Source: Streptomyces sp. B93 (lineage in GTDB: Bacteria > Actinomycetota > Actinomycetes > Streptomycetales > Streptomycetaceae). From it: DNA of 64,000 nt. The notes beneath the pieces are model-generated. The model saw only the letters and a program-made list of their open reading frames with translations, had not been told where the DNA came from and did no database searches. The stretch is from the NCBI RefSeq assembly GCF_018070565.1, contig NZ_JAGPXL010000016.1, positions 1 to 64,000 on the forward strand, read 5' to 3'. The position numbers were made by a program, and so were the translations under genes. This document shows, piece after piece, positions 34,049 to 42,343 of the stretch; positions within the stretch are counted from its first letter, which is position 1; the number at the start of each line of letters is the position of its first letter.

Positions 34049-35230
34049 TCAGACCCCCTGTCCCTCTGCGTCCGCGAACGACGCCTGGTAGGCGGCGAAC
34101 TGGGCGCGCTCCTCGTCGACGAGCGCGTGCCCGTCCGCGTAGACGTTCTCGAAGATGGCGAAGTGGTCCGGGTCGGGCATGGCACGGACCGCTTCGCGCA
34201 CTCGTCTGCCCAACGCCTCGCTCTCGGTCTCGAGTTCCGCGAAGAATCCCTCGTCCGCGTGGTTTGCGGCCTCCAGGTAGCGGCGAAGGCGCAGGATCGG
34301 GTCCTTCGCCTCCCAGGCGAGGCGCTCCTCGTCGCCGCGGTAGCGGGTGGGGTCGTCGGAGGTGGTGTGGGCGCCCATGCGATAGGTGAACGCCTCGACC
34401 AGGGTCGGCCCCTCGCCGCCGCGGGCACGCTCCAGCGCCCACTTGGTCACGGCGAGGCAGGCCAGCACGTCGTTGCCGTCGACGCGGACGCCGGGGAAGC
34501 CGTAGCCCTGCGCGCGCTGGTAGAGCGGGACACGGGTCTGCTTCTCGGTGGGCTCGGAGATCGCCCACTGGTTGTTCTGGCAGAAGAACACCACGGGGGC
34601 GTTGTAGACCGCGGAGAAGGTGAAGGACTCCGCCACGTCGCCCTGGCTGGAGGCACCGTCACCGAAGTAGGCGATCACCGCGCTGTCCGCGCCGTCCTTG
34701 GCGATGCCCATGGCGTAGCCGGTGGCGTGCAGCGTCTGGGAGCCGATGACGATCGTGTAGAGGTGGAAGTTGTTGCCGTTCGGGTCCCAGCCGCCGTTGT
34801 TCACGCCGCGGAACATGCCCAGCAGGTTGGTCGGGTCGACCCCGCGGCACCAGGCGACGCCGTGCTCACGGTAGGTCGGGAAGACGTAGTCGTCGTCGCG
34901 CAGCGCCCGGCCGGAGCCGATCTGGGCGGCCTCCTGGCCGAGCAGCGAGGCCCACAGGCCCAGCTCGCCCTGGCGCTGGAGTGCGGTGGCCTCGGCGTCG
35001 AAACGGCGGGTGAGGACCATGTCGCGGTACAGGCCGCGCAGATCCTCGGGCGTGATCTGGGCGACGTACTTGTCGTACTCGGCGTTCTTGACGCGCTCGC
35101 CCTCGGGCGTCAGCAGCTGCACGAGCTCGGGCTCGGTGCCCGGCGTCCTGGCGGTCGTGCGCTTGCCGGCCGTGCTCTTGCCTCCGGCGCTGCGTCGCGG
35201 CTTGCGCGCGGCAGTGCTCTCCACGGTCAC
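34049..35230 (-). CDS. bkdA: Branched-chain 2-oxo acid dehydrogenase E1-alpha, set I
   Basis: The 393-residue subunit holds the thiamine-diphosphate motif GDGASSQGDVAESF ... QNN (about residues 185-225) and the phosphorylation-loop region YRMGAHTTSDDPTRYR. It decarboxylates branched 2-oxo acids from Val, Leu and Ile, yielding the acyl-CoA primers for branched fatty acids and polyketides. Unlike set II, it has a basic Ala/Arg/Lys-rich N-terminal extension of about 30 residues. Start GTG 35230 has GGAGGAG five bases upstream. It heads the operon. Confidence 0.94.
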   Translation of the reverse strand: MTVESTAARKPRRSAGGKSTAGKRTTARTPGTEPELVQLLTPEGERVKNAEYDKYVAQITPEDLRGLYRDMVLTRRFDAEATALQRQGELGLWASLLGQEAAQIGSGRALRDDDYVFPTYREHGVAWCRGVDPTNLLGMFRGVNNGGWDPNGNNFHLYTIVIGSQTLHATGYAMGIAKDGADSAVIAYFGDGASSQGDVAESFTFSAVYNAPVVFFCQNNQWAISEPTEKQTRVPLYQRAQGYGFPGVRVDGNDVLACLAVTKWALERARGGEGPTLVEAFTYRMGAHTTSDDPTRYRGDEERLAWEAKDPILRLRRYLEAANHADEGFFAELETESEALGRRVREAVRAMPDPDHFAIFENVYADGHALVDEERAQFAAYQASFADAEGQGV

Positions 35231-35701
35231 GTGTGCTCCTCCGTCGGTCCGGCCCCCGGGTTCGCCGGGTGCCTGGGGGTCCCCCCTGCTCCCTTTAAGG
35301 AGCTTGGGGGAGCGGCTCACCCGATCCGGGCAGGGCGCACAGGGTGGGTGCGCTCGGTCGGGACCAGGCGTGACAGGTGCCCCGGCGAGCGCCCTGCAAA
35401 AAGCACGTTACCTATAGCCGCACATTTCTGTGAAACCCCATCTGACCTGCGTTTTTGCTTGGATTTCCAAGTAAATCCGGGAATCAGGGGACAGCTGCTG
35501 GTCACAGCCTTGCAGAGGGCCGGAACAACGGCACGTTAACCCGGTGACCGAGGTCACGGGAAGAGCTGACGACCACGGAAAAATCAAGCCGATCAGCCGC
35601 ACTGAATGGAGCAGCATCAGCTGTGACCGAAAGTGACAGAGTGCGACGTTCTGTGATTACCCCCAGCTCAGCGGCGTTTTTCGTGCCCTAGCATCTGCCG
35701 C
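35231..35701. other. 471-bp divergent region upstream of bkd-I
   Basis: No gene is seen. It is less GC-rich than its surroundings and contains, in order, a hairpin at 35282-35310, a 14-bp palindrome cttggatttccaag (35458-35471) overlapping a second inverted repeat (ggattt...aaatcc, 35461-35478), and a palindrome gtgaccgaggtcac (35544-35557). At the right end TAGCAT (35689-35694) is a -10-like box for the next gene. The palindromes are candidate operators for bkd-I. Confidence 0.55.
35282..35310 (-). repeat. Hairpin in the bkd-I leader, possible attenuator or dispersed repeat
   Basis: Arms ccccc-t-gctcc and ggagc-tt-ggggg flank a short loop. On the minus strand it sits about 50-80 bases before the bkdA start. 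A neighbouring ggggg (35275-35279) could pair with the same C-run, giving alternative structures. A similar motif is, as I recall, scattered through Streptomyces intergenic regions. Confidence 0.4.
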
Positions 35702-36745
35702 GTGTCGCGCCCGTGTGTACCACCCCCCATGCCCCATGCGCCCCCGTTGGGCGACCTGCTCCGCCGCTACGCCGCCGGTTCGGCGCTCACCTGCGAACCC
35801 GTCGACCAAGGCCTGCTGAACCGCGGCTACCGGCTCCGCACGACCAGCGGCCACTACTTCCTCAAGCACCACTTCGACCCCGAGACCGCCGACCCGGCCG
35901 CCCTGGAACGCCGCCACCGGGCCACCCAGCGCCTCGCCGGCCTGGGCGTCCCGGTGGCCCCGCCGCTGGCCGGGCGGGACGGCCGTACGGTCGCCGTCGT
36001 CGGCGGCCACACCTATGCGCTGCACCCCTGGATCGACGGCCGCCACCGGCACGGCGGCCAGCTCACCACCGGCCAGTGCACCCGGCTGGGCGCGCTGTTG
36101 GGCGCCGTACACGCCGGTCTGGAACGGGTGATGCCGCCGAAGGGGCGCACCGCCCCCGCCACCAGCCCGCACCCCGTGCGCAGCGCCGACCCGGCCGAGA
36201 CCTTCGCCCTCATCGACGACCTGCTCGCGCGGGTGCGCCGCCACCGCCCCGCCGACTCCTTCGACGAACTGGCCCACCACCGCCTCCTGGAGCGCCGCGC
36301 CCTGCTGGAACGGCACGCCGACCGGCGTCCCCCGCGCGGTGGCTCGGTCGGCTGGGTGCACGGCGACTTCCACCCGTTCAACCTGCTGTACCGGGGCGAC
36401 GCCCCGGCCGCGATCGTCGACTGGGACCGGCTCGGCGTGCAGCCCCGCGGCGAGGAGGCCGTACGCGCCGCCGCGATCTTCTTCGTACGGCCCGACGGAA
36501 CCCTCGACCTGACGAAGGCGCGGGCGTACGCGCGCGCGTACCGGCGCGCCGCCCAGGCCACGCCCTCGCAGCTCGCGGCGGCCGTGCACCGGGTGTGGTG
36601 GGAGCGGCTGAACGACTTCTGGATGCTGCGCTGGCACTACGAGCGCGGCGACACCCGCGCGGACCCGCAGTTCCCGGCCGCCTCCGCGCTCGCGGTGTGG
36701 TGGACGCGCGAGTACGACGCGGTGTGCGACGCGTTCGTGGAGTGA
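35702..36745 (+). CDS. APH/homoserine-kinase-like phosphotransferase
   Basis: The 347-residue protein has the aminoglycoside-phosphotransferase kinase-like fold: the Lys in HYFLKHHFD for ATP, VHGDFHPFNLLY (Brenner motif with catalytic Asp) at about residues 218-229, and IVDWDRLG (metal Asp) at 238-245. Members phosphorylate small molecules such as homoserine, choline or antibiotics; the target is unknown. TAGCAT lies seven bases before the GTG at 35702, so the message is probably leaderless; an ATG at 35729 is an alternative start. Confidence 0.85.
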   Translation: MSRPCVPPPMPHAPPLGDLLRRYAAGSALTCEPVDQGLLNRGYRLRTTSGHYFLKHHFDPETADPAALERRHRATQRLAGLGVPVAPPLAGRDGRTVAVVGGHTYALHPWIDGRHRHGGQLTTGQCTRLGALLGAVHAGLERVMPPKGRTAPATSPHPVRSADPAETFALIDDLLARVRRHRPADSFDELAHHRLLERRALLERHADRRPPRGGSVGWVHGDFHPFNLLYRGDAPAAIVDWDRLGVQPRGEEAVRAAAIFFVRPDGTLDLTKARAYARAYRRAAQATPSQLAAAVHRVWWERLNDFWMLRWHYERGDTRADPQFPAASALAVWWTREYDAVCDAFVE

Positions 36746-36755
36746 GGGCCGCCCT

Positions 36756-36820
36756 CAGGCCCCGGTGGGGGTCTCAGCCCCCCCCAGCGCCAGGCCTCGG
36801 TGGGGGCCTCAGCCCCCCAG
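36756..36820. repeat. Two near-identical 30-bp GC-rich direct repeats
   Basis: Copies at 36756-36785 and 36791-36820 differ at few positions and each can fold (ggggg...ccccc). The second copy supplies the last codons and stop of the kinase gene at 36809. They may act as terminators between two convergent genes. Confidence 0.6.
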
Positions 36821-38389
36821 GGCACCTTCCAGGCTCCCGGTGCCGCCCTCCGTGCCGCCCGTCTCGGTGTCGGTCGGCTCGGTGTCCGTGGGCTCCGTGT
36901 CGGTCGGCTCGGTGTCCGTGGGCTCCGTGTCGGTCGGCGCGGTGTTCGTCGGCTGGGTGTCCGTGGGGTCGTCGGTGGGCGTCGGCGACGGCGTCCACGA
37001 CGGTGTCGGCGTCGGCGTCCAGTTCCAGTCGCCGCCGGTGCCGGTGCCCTGGTCCGTGCCGGGGTCCGTCTCCTCCTCGGTGGCGTCCTCGCTCGGCGTC
37101 GGACTGGCCTCCTCGTCGGTGGTGGTCTGGGAGACCGTCGGCGACTGCGTGGTGCCGGGACCGCCCTCCCCGCCGTCGCCGTTGTTCAGGGCCAGTGCGA
37201 CCCCGGCGGCGATGGCGATCACCGCGAGCACCGCGAGGATCCACAGCTTGCCGCGACCGCTGCCCTTGTTGCCGTGGCCCTCGAAGCCGCCGTCGTCCCC
37301 GCCGCCGTAGCCGGAGGGCAGGATCGGCTGCGGGATCTGAGTGGTGCCGGAGGCGTCGGGGTGCGGCATGACGGAGGTGCCCGCCATGCCCATCACCGCG
37401 GTCTTGCGCCCGTCGTGGCCGGCCACCGGCCCGGTGTTCCAGGTGCCGGTGTGCCCGCCCTGGTCGTACAGCATCTGGAGGCCGTACTGGACCAGGCCGC
37501 GCATCTCCTCGGCGGTCTGGAAGCGGTCGTCGGGCTCCTTGGCGAGCGAGCGCATCACCAGGCCGTCCAGCTCCGGCGGCACCGCGTCGGAGACCTCGGA
37601 CGGCGGCGTCGGGATGTCCTGGACGTGCTGGTAGACCACCGACAGCGGGGTCTCGCCGACGAACGGCGGGCGCAGGGCGAGCAGTTCGTAGAGCAGACAG
37701 CCCGTCGCGTACAGGTCGGAGCGGTGGTCGACGGCCTTGCCGAGCGCCTGCTCCGGGGAGAGGTACTGCGGGGTGCCCATGACCATGCCGGTCTGCGTCA
37801 TCGTCGTGGACGCGCCGTGCAGGGCGCGCGCGATGCCGAAGTCCATCACCTTGACGGCACCGTTGTCGGTGATGATCACGTTGGCGGGCTTGATGTCGCG
37901 GTGCACGATGCCGTGCTGGTGCGAGTAGGCGAGCGCCTCCAGCACCCCCGAGACGATGATCAGGGCCTGCTCCGGGCCGGGCGCCTCGGCGTTGATGAGC
38001 AGATCGCGGATGGTCCGCCCCTCGACGATCTCCATCACGATGTACGGCACCGACTGACCGCCGACGACGTCCTCGCCGGAGTCGTACACGGCGACGATGG
38101 AGTGGTGGTTCAGCCCGGCGACGGACTGTGCCTCGCGCGTGAAGCGGGCCTTGGAGACCGGGTCCTCGGCGAGATCCGCGCGGAGCAGCTTGACCGCCAC
38201 GGTGCGCCCGAGGCGTACGTCCTCGGCCGCGAACACCTCGGCCATGCCGCCCCGGCCGAGCCTGCGGGTGAGCCGGTACCGGCCGTCCCCGACAAGCCCT
38301 CCGTTGCCCCAGGTCTCCGGCGCGTCCGAGATGCCGCCGCCAGTCGCCTCGGGGTCGGACGGGCCCTGAGCGCGCTGCTGCTGTGCCAT
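36809..38389 (-). CDS. Membrane Ser/Thr protein kinase with Thr/Asp/Pro-rich exterior
   Basis: The 526-residue Hanks-type kinase has GRGGMAEVF (P-loop), VAVKLL (Lys), HRDIKPANVII (catalytic loop), MDFGIAR and GTPQYLSPEQ (activation segment). A juxtamembrane linker precedes one membrane helix (LWILAVLAVIAIAAGVALAL, about residues 395-414). The C-terminal outside part is low in complexity, with PTDTE repeats from 30-bp DNA repeats at about 36866-36955, and carries no PASTA domain. All catalytic residues are present, so it should be active. It diverges from a second kinase. Confidence 0.93.
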   Translation of the reverse strand: MAQQQRAQGPSDPEATGGGISDAPETWGNGGLVGDGRYRLTRRLGRGGMAEVFAAEDVRLGRTVAVKLLRADLAEDPVSKARFTREAQSVAGLNHHSIVAVYDSGEDVVGGQSVPYIVMEIVEGRTIRDLLINAEAPGPEQALIIVSGVLEALAYSHQHGIVHRDIKPANVIITDNGAVKVMDFGIARALHGASTTMTQTGMVMGTPQYLSPEQALGKAVDHRSDLYATGCLLYELLALRPPFVGETPLSVVYQHVQDIPTPPSEVSDAVPPELDGLVMRSLAKEPDDRFQTAEEMRGLVQYGLQMLYDQGGHTGTWNTGPVAGHDGRKTAVMGMAGTSVMPHPDASGTTQIPQPILPSGYGGGDDGGFEGHGNKGSGRGKLWILAVLAVIAIAAGVALALNNGDGGEGGPGTTQSPTVSQTTTDEEASPTPSEDATEEETDPGTDQGTGTGGDWNWTPTPTPSWTPSPTPTDDPTDTQPTNTAPTDTEPTDTEPTDTEPTDTEPTDTETGGTEGGTGSLEGALGG

Positions 38390-38770
38390 CAGTCCTCGCC
38401 GTCGTTTCTGCCCGCGGTGCGCGCGGTGTTGTTACGGTCTCCGTCGGCCACGCTACAGCCTCCGCGCCAACCGCCGGTCCGCTATGGGTGCCGGGACCGG
38501 CCCGAGACGGACCGGCCATGAAACCGCGCTGACGCTCCGCCGTGCAAATCCTGTGTACCGGGCGTAGGCCCGCTGTAACGCTTCCGCGACGCTTCTTTCG
38601 CGTACGGTCACGGAACGGGCACCGAGCTTGACGTGTCAGTGCCCTGGGGCAGACTTGGCCGGGAATAGACACTTTGGATCAAGACAGGTCCAGGCAGATC
38701 CTGACGGGGGCCAGGCGGTGGCCCGAAGGACGGTCGGCGGCGCCACGGGCTGTATGGGGGACACGGAGAG
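38390..38770. other. 381-bp divergent region between two kinase genes
   Basis: No gene is seen. It must carry promoters for both kinases. Only one promoter-like pair was found, listed separately at 38628-38655. Confidence 0.6.
38628..38655 (+). promoter_or_regulatory. Possible housekeeping promoter of the PASTA kinase gene
   Basis: TTGACG (38628-38633) and CAGACT (38650-38655) are spaced 16 bp, close to the principal sigma-factor consensus, about 115 bp before the start at 38771. Confidence 0.35.
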
Positions 38771-40411
38771 ATGAGCCAGGACGGCGCGCACAACCAGTAC
38801 GCGGGGCGGGCGATCGCGGGTGGCCGCTATCAACTGCGTGATCTGCTCGGCCAGGGCGGCATGGCCTCCGTGCACCTCGCCTACGACTCCGTGCTGGACC
38901 GCCAGGTCGCGATCAAGACCCTGCACACCGAGCTGGGCCGCGAGCAGGCGTTCCGCGAGCGGTTCCGCCGCGAGGCCCAGGCCGTGGCCAAGCTCACCCA
39001 CACCAACATCGTCTCGGTGTTCGACACCGGCGAGGACGACGTCGACGGCGTGATGACGCCGTACATCGTCATGGAGTACGTCGAGGGCCGTCCCCTCGGC
39101 TCGGTCCTCGACCAGGACGTGCGGCAGTACGGCGCGATGCCCGCCGACAAGGCGCTCAAGATCACCGCGGACGTGCTGGCCGCGCTGGAGATCAGCCACG
39201 AGGCGGGGCTGGTCCACCGCGACATCAAGCCGGGCAACGTGATGATGACCAAGCGCGGCGTGGTCAAGGTCATGGACTTCGGCATCGCCCGCGCCATGCA
39301 GTCCGGGGTGACGTCGATGACGCAGACCGGCATGGTCGTCGGCACCCCGCAGTACCTCTCCCCCGAACAGGCCCTCGGCCGCGGCGTGGACGCCCGCTCC
39401 GACCTGTACTCGGTCGGCATCATGCTGTTCCAGCTGGTCACCGGGCGGCTCCCGTTCGACGCGGACTCGCCGCTGGCCATCGCGTACGCGCATGTGCAGG
39501 AGGAGCCGGTGGCTCCGTCCGGCGTCAACCGCTCGCTGCCGCCCGCCGTGGACGCGCTCGTCGCCCGCGCGCTGCGGAAGAACCCGAACGAGCGCTTCCC
39601 GACCGCCGACGCCATGCGCGAGGAGTGCCTGCGCGTGGCGTCCTCCTTCCACGCCGCCGCGCCGAGCATCGTGCCCGGCGCGCAGACACCGAGCGGCGCC
39701 GGAGTCGGCTCCGCGGTGTTCCCGCCGGTCGACCAGTCCGCCCCGGCGCCCCAGAGCGGCGTCCAGACGCCGTACCAGCCGGCCCCGCAGCCGAACCCGT
39801 ACAACACCCCGCACCCGTCGGCGCCCTCCCCGGCGTACGGCTATCCGCAGCAGGGCGGCTACCAGACCCCGAACCCGTCCGCGTACACCCCGCAGGGCCC
39901 GTCGACGCCGCCGCCGTACAACATCACCCCGCAGGGGCCCTCGGGCGGTGGGGGCCGGAACAAGCCCGTGATCGTCGGCTCGGTCGTGGTGTCCCTGCTC
40001 GCCGTCGGCGGGCTGATCGCCGCCCTGATGATGAACGGCGGGGGCGACGAGGGCGGCGGCGGGGCGGAGGGCTCCGCCGATCCCTCGGTGTCGGCCTCGG
40101 AGACCCAGGAGGCGGGCTACCGCGGCCCGGACACGTCGAAGAAGATCGACGAGACAGAGTGCAGCGAGCCGCACGAGTCGTACAACGACCCGGACCTGAT
40201 CCAGCTCCCGGACTTCCGGTACAAGCACATCGACTCGGTGAAGAAGTGCGCGCAGGCCGCGGGCTGGCAGCTGGACATCAAGGACGTCAACGAGAACACC
40301 TACGGCGAGGGCGCCGTCATGCAGCAGTTCCCCTCGGCGGGCACGGACGTCGACCCCAACAAGATGCCCGACATCGAGCTGAGTGTGTCCACGGGCAACC
40401 CGCCCTCCTGA
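38771..40411 (+). CDS. Membrane Ser/Thr protein kinase with a PASTA domain
   Basis: The 546-residue Hanks-type kinase has GQGGMASVHLAYD, VAIKTL, HRDIKPGNVMM, VMDFGIAR and GTPQYLSPEQ, then a long Pro/Gln/Tyr-rich linker, one membrane helix (VIVGSVVVSLLAVGGLIAALMM, about residues 400-421), and one PASTA domain at the C-terminus (KHIDSVKKCAQAAGWQLDI, GAVMQQFPSAGTDV). PASTA domains bind muropeptides, so the kinase is expected to sense cell-wall state. PknB-type kinases usually carry several PASTA repeats; a single one is unusual. The activation-loop sequence is almost the same as in the divergent kinase. Confidence 0.93.
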   Translation: MSQDGAHNQYAGRAIAGGRYQLRDLLGQGGMASVHLAYDSVLDRQVAIKTLHTELGREQAFRERFRREAQAVAKLTHTNIVSVFDTGEDDVDGVMTPYIVMEYVEGRPLGSVLDQDVRQYGAMPADKALKITADVLAALEISHEAGLVHRDIKPGNVMMTKRGVVKVMDFGIARAMQSGVTSMTQTGMVVGTPQYLSPEQALGRGVDARSDLYSVGIMLFQLVTGRLPFDADSPLAIAYAHVQEEPVAPSGVNRSLPPAVDALVARALRKNPNERFPTADAMREECLRVASSFHAAAPSIVPGAQTPSGAGVGSAVFPPVDQSAPAPQSGVQTPYQPAPQPNPYNTPHPSAPSPAYGYPQQGGYQTPNPSAYTPQGPSTPPPYNITPQGPSGGGGRNKPVIVGSVVVSLLAVGGLIAALMMNGGGDEGGGGAEGSADPSVSASETQEAGYRGPDTSKKIDETECSEPHESYNDPDLIQLPDFRYKHIDSVKKCAQAAGWQLDIKDVNENTYGEGAVMQQFPSAGTDVDPNKMPDIELSVSTGNPPS

Positions 40412-40454
40412 CCCCGGACGAGGACCCCGGACAAGGACACCCCGGACAGGGTCA

Positions 40455-40481
40455 GGGCCCGGCATCGCCGATGCCGGGCCC
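40455..40481. terminator. Bidirectional terminator between PASTA kinase and bpa
   Basis: A 13-base inverted repeat (gggcccggcatcg and complement) with a one-base centre, folding as about a 12-bp stem, lies between convergent stops at 40411 and 40509. Confidence 0.75.
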
Positions 40482-40508
40482 GGATGTGGCTGGTCGAGGG
40501 GGTACGGG

Positions 40509-41051
40509 TTACAGGTACGGCCCGCCCGTACGGCCCCCCGGCCCCTGGTGGTCCTCCATCTCCTGGGCGACCCCCGGCGGAAGCGCCCGGCGCATCTGCT
40601 CCAGCTGGGCCCTGGCCGCCATCTGCTGCGCGAACAGGGTGGTCTGGATGCCGTGGAACAGGCCCTCCAGCCAGCCGACCAACTGAGCCTGGGCGATCCG
40701 CAGTTCCGCGTCGCTCGGGGTGGCCTCGTCGGTGAACGGCAGCGACAGCCGCTCCAGCTCCTCCACCAGCTCCGGCGCCAGACCGTCCTCCAGCTCCTTC
40801 ACCGAGCTGGCGTGGATCTCCTTGAGGCGGACCCGGCTGGCCTCGTCGAGGGGAGCCGCGCGCACCTCCTCAAGAAGCTGCTTGATCATGCTGCCGATCC
40901 GCATGACCTTGGCAGGCTGCTCGACCTGCTCCGTCACCGGGGTCTCGTGGGAGTCGTCGTCCCCGCCGCCGCCGAGTGCCATGCCGTCCTGGCCCACGAC
41001 CAGGATCCGCTGGGCGTTCTCCGGCGACCTCTCGTTCCTCGGCATCTCCAT
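40509..41051 (-). CDS. bpa: Bacterial proteasome activator Bpa (PafE)
   Basis: The 180-residue protein forms the ATP-independent ring that opens the 20S proteasome gate. The long helices are visible (VMRIGSMIKQLLEEVRAAPL, ELEDGLAPELVEELERLSLPF, LRIAQAQLVGWLEGLFHGIQTTLFAQQ), as is the C-terminal Gly-rich tail ending GGPYL. The final P-Y-L matches the HbYX-like (hydrophobic-Tyr-X) docking tail. The start is the ATG at 41051 with GGGGGAG upstream; the in-frame ATG at 41075 precedes that site. The flanking genes are not proteasome genes. Confidence 0.93.
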   Translation of the reverse strand: MEMPRNERSPENAQRILVVGQDGMALGGGGDDDSHETPVTEQVEQPAKVMRIGSMIKQLLEEVRAAPLDEASRVRLKEIHASSVKELEDGLAPELVEELERLSLPFTDEATPSDAELRIAQAQLVGWLEGLFHGIQTTLFAQQMAARAQLEQMRRALPPGVAQEMEDHQGPGGRTGGPYL

Positions 41052-41088
41052 GCGGCCATTCTCCCCCACACCCATGGCACACCGGACG

Positions 41089-41622
41089 TCAGGTCAGCCC
41101 CGACAGCCGGGCCTCGCAGTGGTCGAGCCAGCGCAGTTCCGCCTCCGCGTGGCAGACCCGCTGTTCCAGCAGCAGCAGCCGCGCCACCTCCTCCGGGTGT
41201 CCGGGCGCCGCCCGCGCGAGCGCCCGCTCCCGCTCGCGTACGTACGTCCTGAGCGCCTCGGTCACATGGCGCCGCTGCGTCCGCAGCACCTGCCCCGCGT
41301 CGACGCCCGGCGCCGCGACCGCCATCACCAGCTTGATCGCCAGCTCGTCCCGGGGCGGGGTAGCCCGCTCTACGGGCCGCGCGTACCAGGCCCGCAGTTC
41401 GGCGCGGCCCGCCTCCGTCAGCGCGTACCGCACCCGCCGGGCCTCGTCGACGCCCTCCTGGACGACCATGCCGTCCCGTTCCAGACGACCGAGGGTCGTG
41501 TACACCTGGCCGATGTTGAGCGGCCAGCTCGTCGCCGTCCGTGCCTCGAACTCGGTGCGCAGCTGTGAGCCGTAGCGGGAGCCCGGCTCCAGGAGGGCCA
41601 GCAGGCCGTGTCGTATCGACAT
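41089..41622 (-). CDS. PadR-family transcriptional regulator
   Basis: The 177-residue protein has the PadR winged helix (GLLALLEPGSRYGSQLRTEFE, WPLNIGQVYTTLGRLERDGMV) and a C-terminal dimerisation helix (EVARLLLLEQRVCHAEAELRWLDHCEARL). PadR proteins often regulate ABC or MFS exporters, with such an exporter nearby at 43496-45357 (not adjacent). The ATG at 41622 starts the conserved MSIRHGLLALLE; no clear ribosome site is seen. It ends near the bpa start. Confidence 0.9.
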   Translation of the reverse strand: MSIRHGLLALLEPGSRYGSQLRTEFEARTATSWPLNIGQVYTTLGRLERDGMVVQEGVDEARRVRYALTEAGRAELRAWYARPVERATPPRDELAIKLVMAVAAPGVDAGQVLRTQRRHVTEALRTYVRERERALARAAPGHPEEVARLLLLEQRVCHAEAELRWLDHCEARLSGLT

Positions 41623-41743
41623 AAGCGGATTGTGCAGCGGGGTCGGCCCATCGGCGGAGCCCCGAGTGCCGCCTTCGTCGGCCGCTGTGAGGCTGGGAGG
41701 GTCCGACTGCTCGATGGGTCCGGCCCGGGAGGGGGTCACGAGG

Positions 41744-42337
41744 GTGACTCCATGGCTGCGTCTGGTGCGCTGGGGGGCGGTGGTGGCCGCGGTGGCGGTC
41801 GGGTGGGGGGCCGGGGGCTTCGTCGCGGGGTACGGCCACGCGACGGCGGACGCGGTGTCCGCCACCCCTTCGCCCTCCCCTTCGTCCCCCCCGGCGGCGT
41901 ACAGGAAGCCTGCCTCCCCGGCGGCGTACGCGGTGTCCGCACCCCCCTCGTCCTCCCCGGCGGCATACACGAAGCCTGCCTCCCCAGCGGCGTACGCGGT
42001 GTCCGCATCCCCCCCGTCCTCCCCCTTGCCGTCCGTGTCCGGCGATGCCCCGCGGCGGGCCGGAAGTTCCGCCGGGGAGGGGCGGGCGCGGCCCGGGCGG
42101 CCGGTGGAGCCGGGGGCCGAGGTGCCGTCCACGGCCCCCGCCGCGTCCGCCGGGCCCCCGCAGCGGGCCACGGCCGTCCCCGTGCCCCCCGCGCCGCCCG
42201 AGCAGCCCGTACGGCAGGCGGGCGGGGGCGCCGAGCCCGTGCTGCGGATCCTGCCGCTCGGCAGCGGGCTGGTCCTCATCGGCCTCGGGCTCGGGCTCGC
42301 CTTCGTGGGGCTGCGGGTGCGGCGCGGGGCCGGATGA
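41744..42337 (+). CDS. Membrane protein with Pro/Ala/Ser-rich 22-residue tandem repeats
   Basis: A 197-residue protein of unknown family. From the GTG at 41744 (GGGAGGGG upstream) it has an N-terminal membrane segment (WGAVVAAVAVGWGAGGFVAG), a Pro/Ser-rich exterior with two copies of a 22-residue unit (PAAYxKPASPAAYAVSA-type, from a 66-bp DNA repeat at 41889-42020), more Pro-rich sequence and a C-terminal helix (GSGLVLIGLGLGLAFVGLRV) ending in Arg residues. The layout suits a stalk anchored at both ends. An ATG at 41716 region is not favoured. Function unknown. Confidence 0.7.
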   Translation: MTPWLRLVRWGAVVAAVAVGWGAGGFVAGYGHATADAVSATPSPSPSSPPAAYRKPASPAAYAVSAPPSSSPAAYTKPASPAAYAVSASPPSSPLPSVSGDAPRRAGSSAGEGRARPGRPVEPGAEVPSTAPAASAGPPQRATAVPVPPAPPEQPVRQAGGGAEPVLRILPLGSGLVLIGLGLGLAFVGLRVRRGAG

Positions 42338-42343
42338 GCCGGT

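Noticed and set aside
35544..35557. Palindrome gtgaccgaggtcac considered as a second parS-like or PhoP site
   Set aside because: It does not match either consensus (parS core cacgtg; PHO core GTTCACC direct repeat); it is listed only as an unassigned palindrome in the spacer.
36866..36955. Direct repeats considered as a CRISPR array
   Set aside because: Units are adjacent without unique spacers and encode PTDTE peptides in frame with the kinase.
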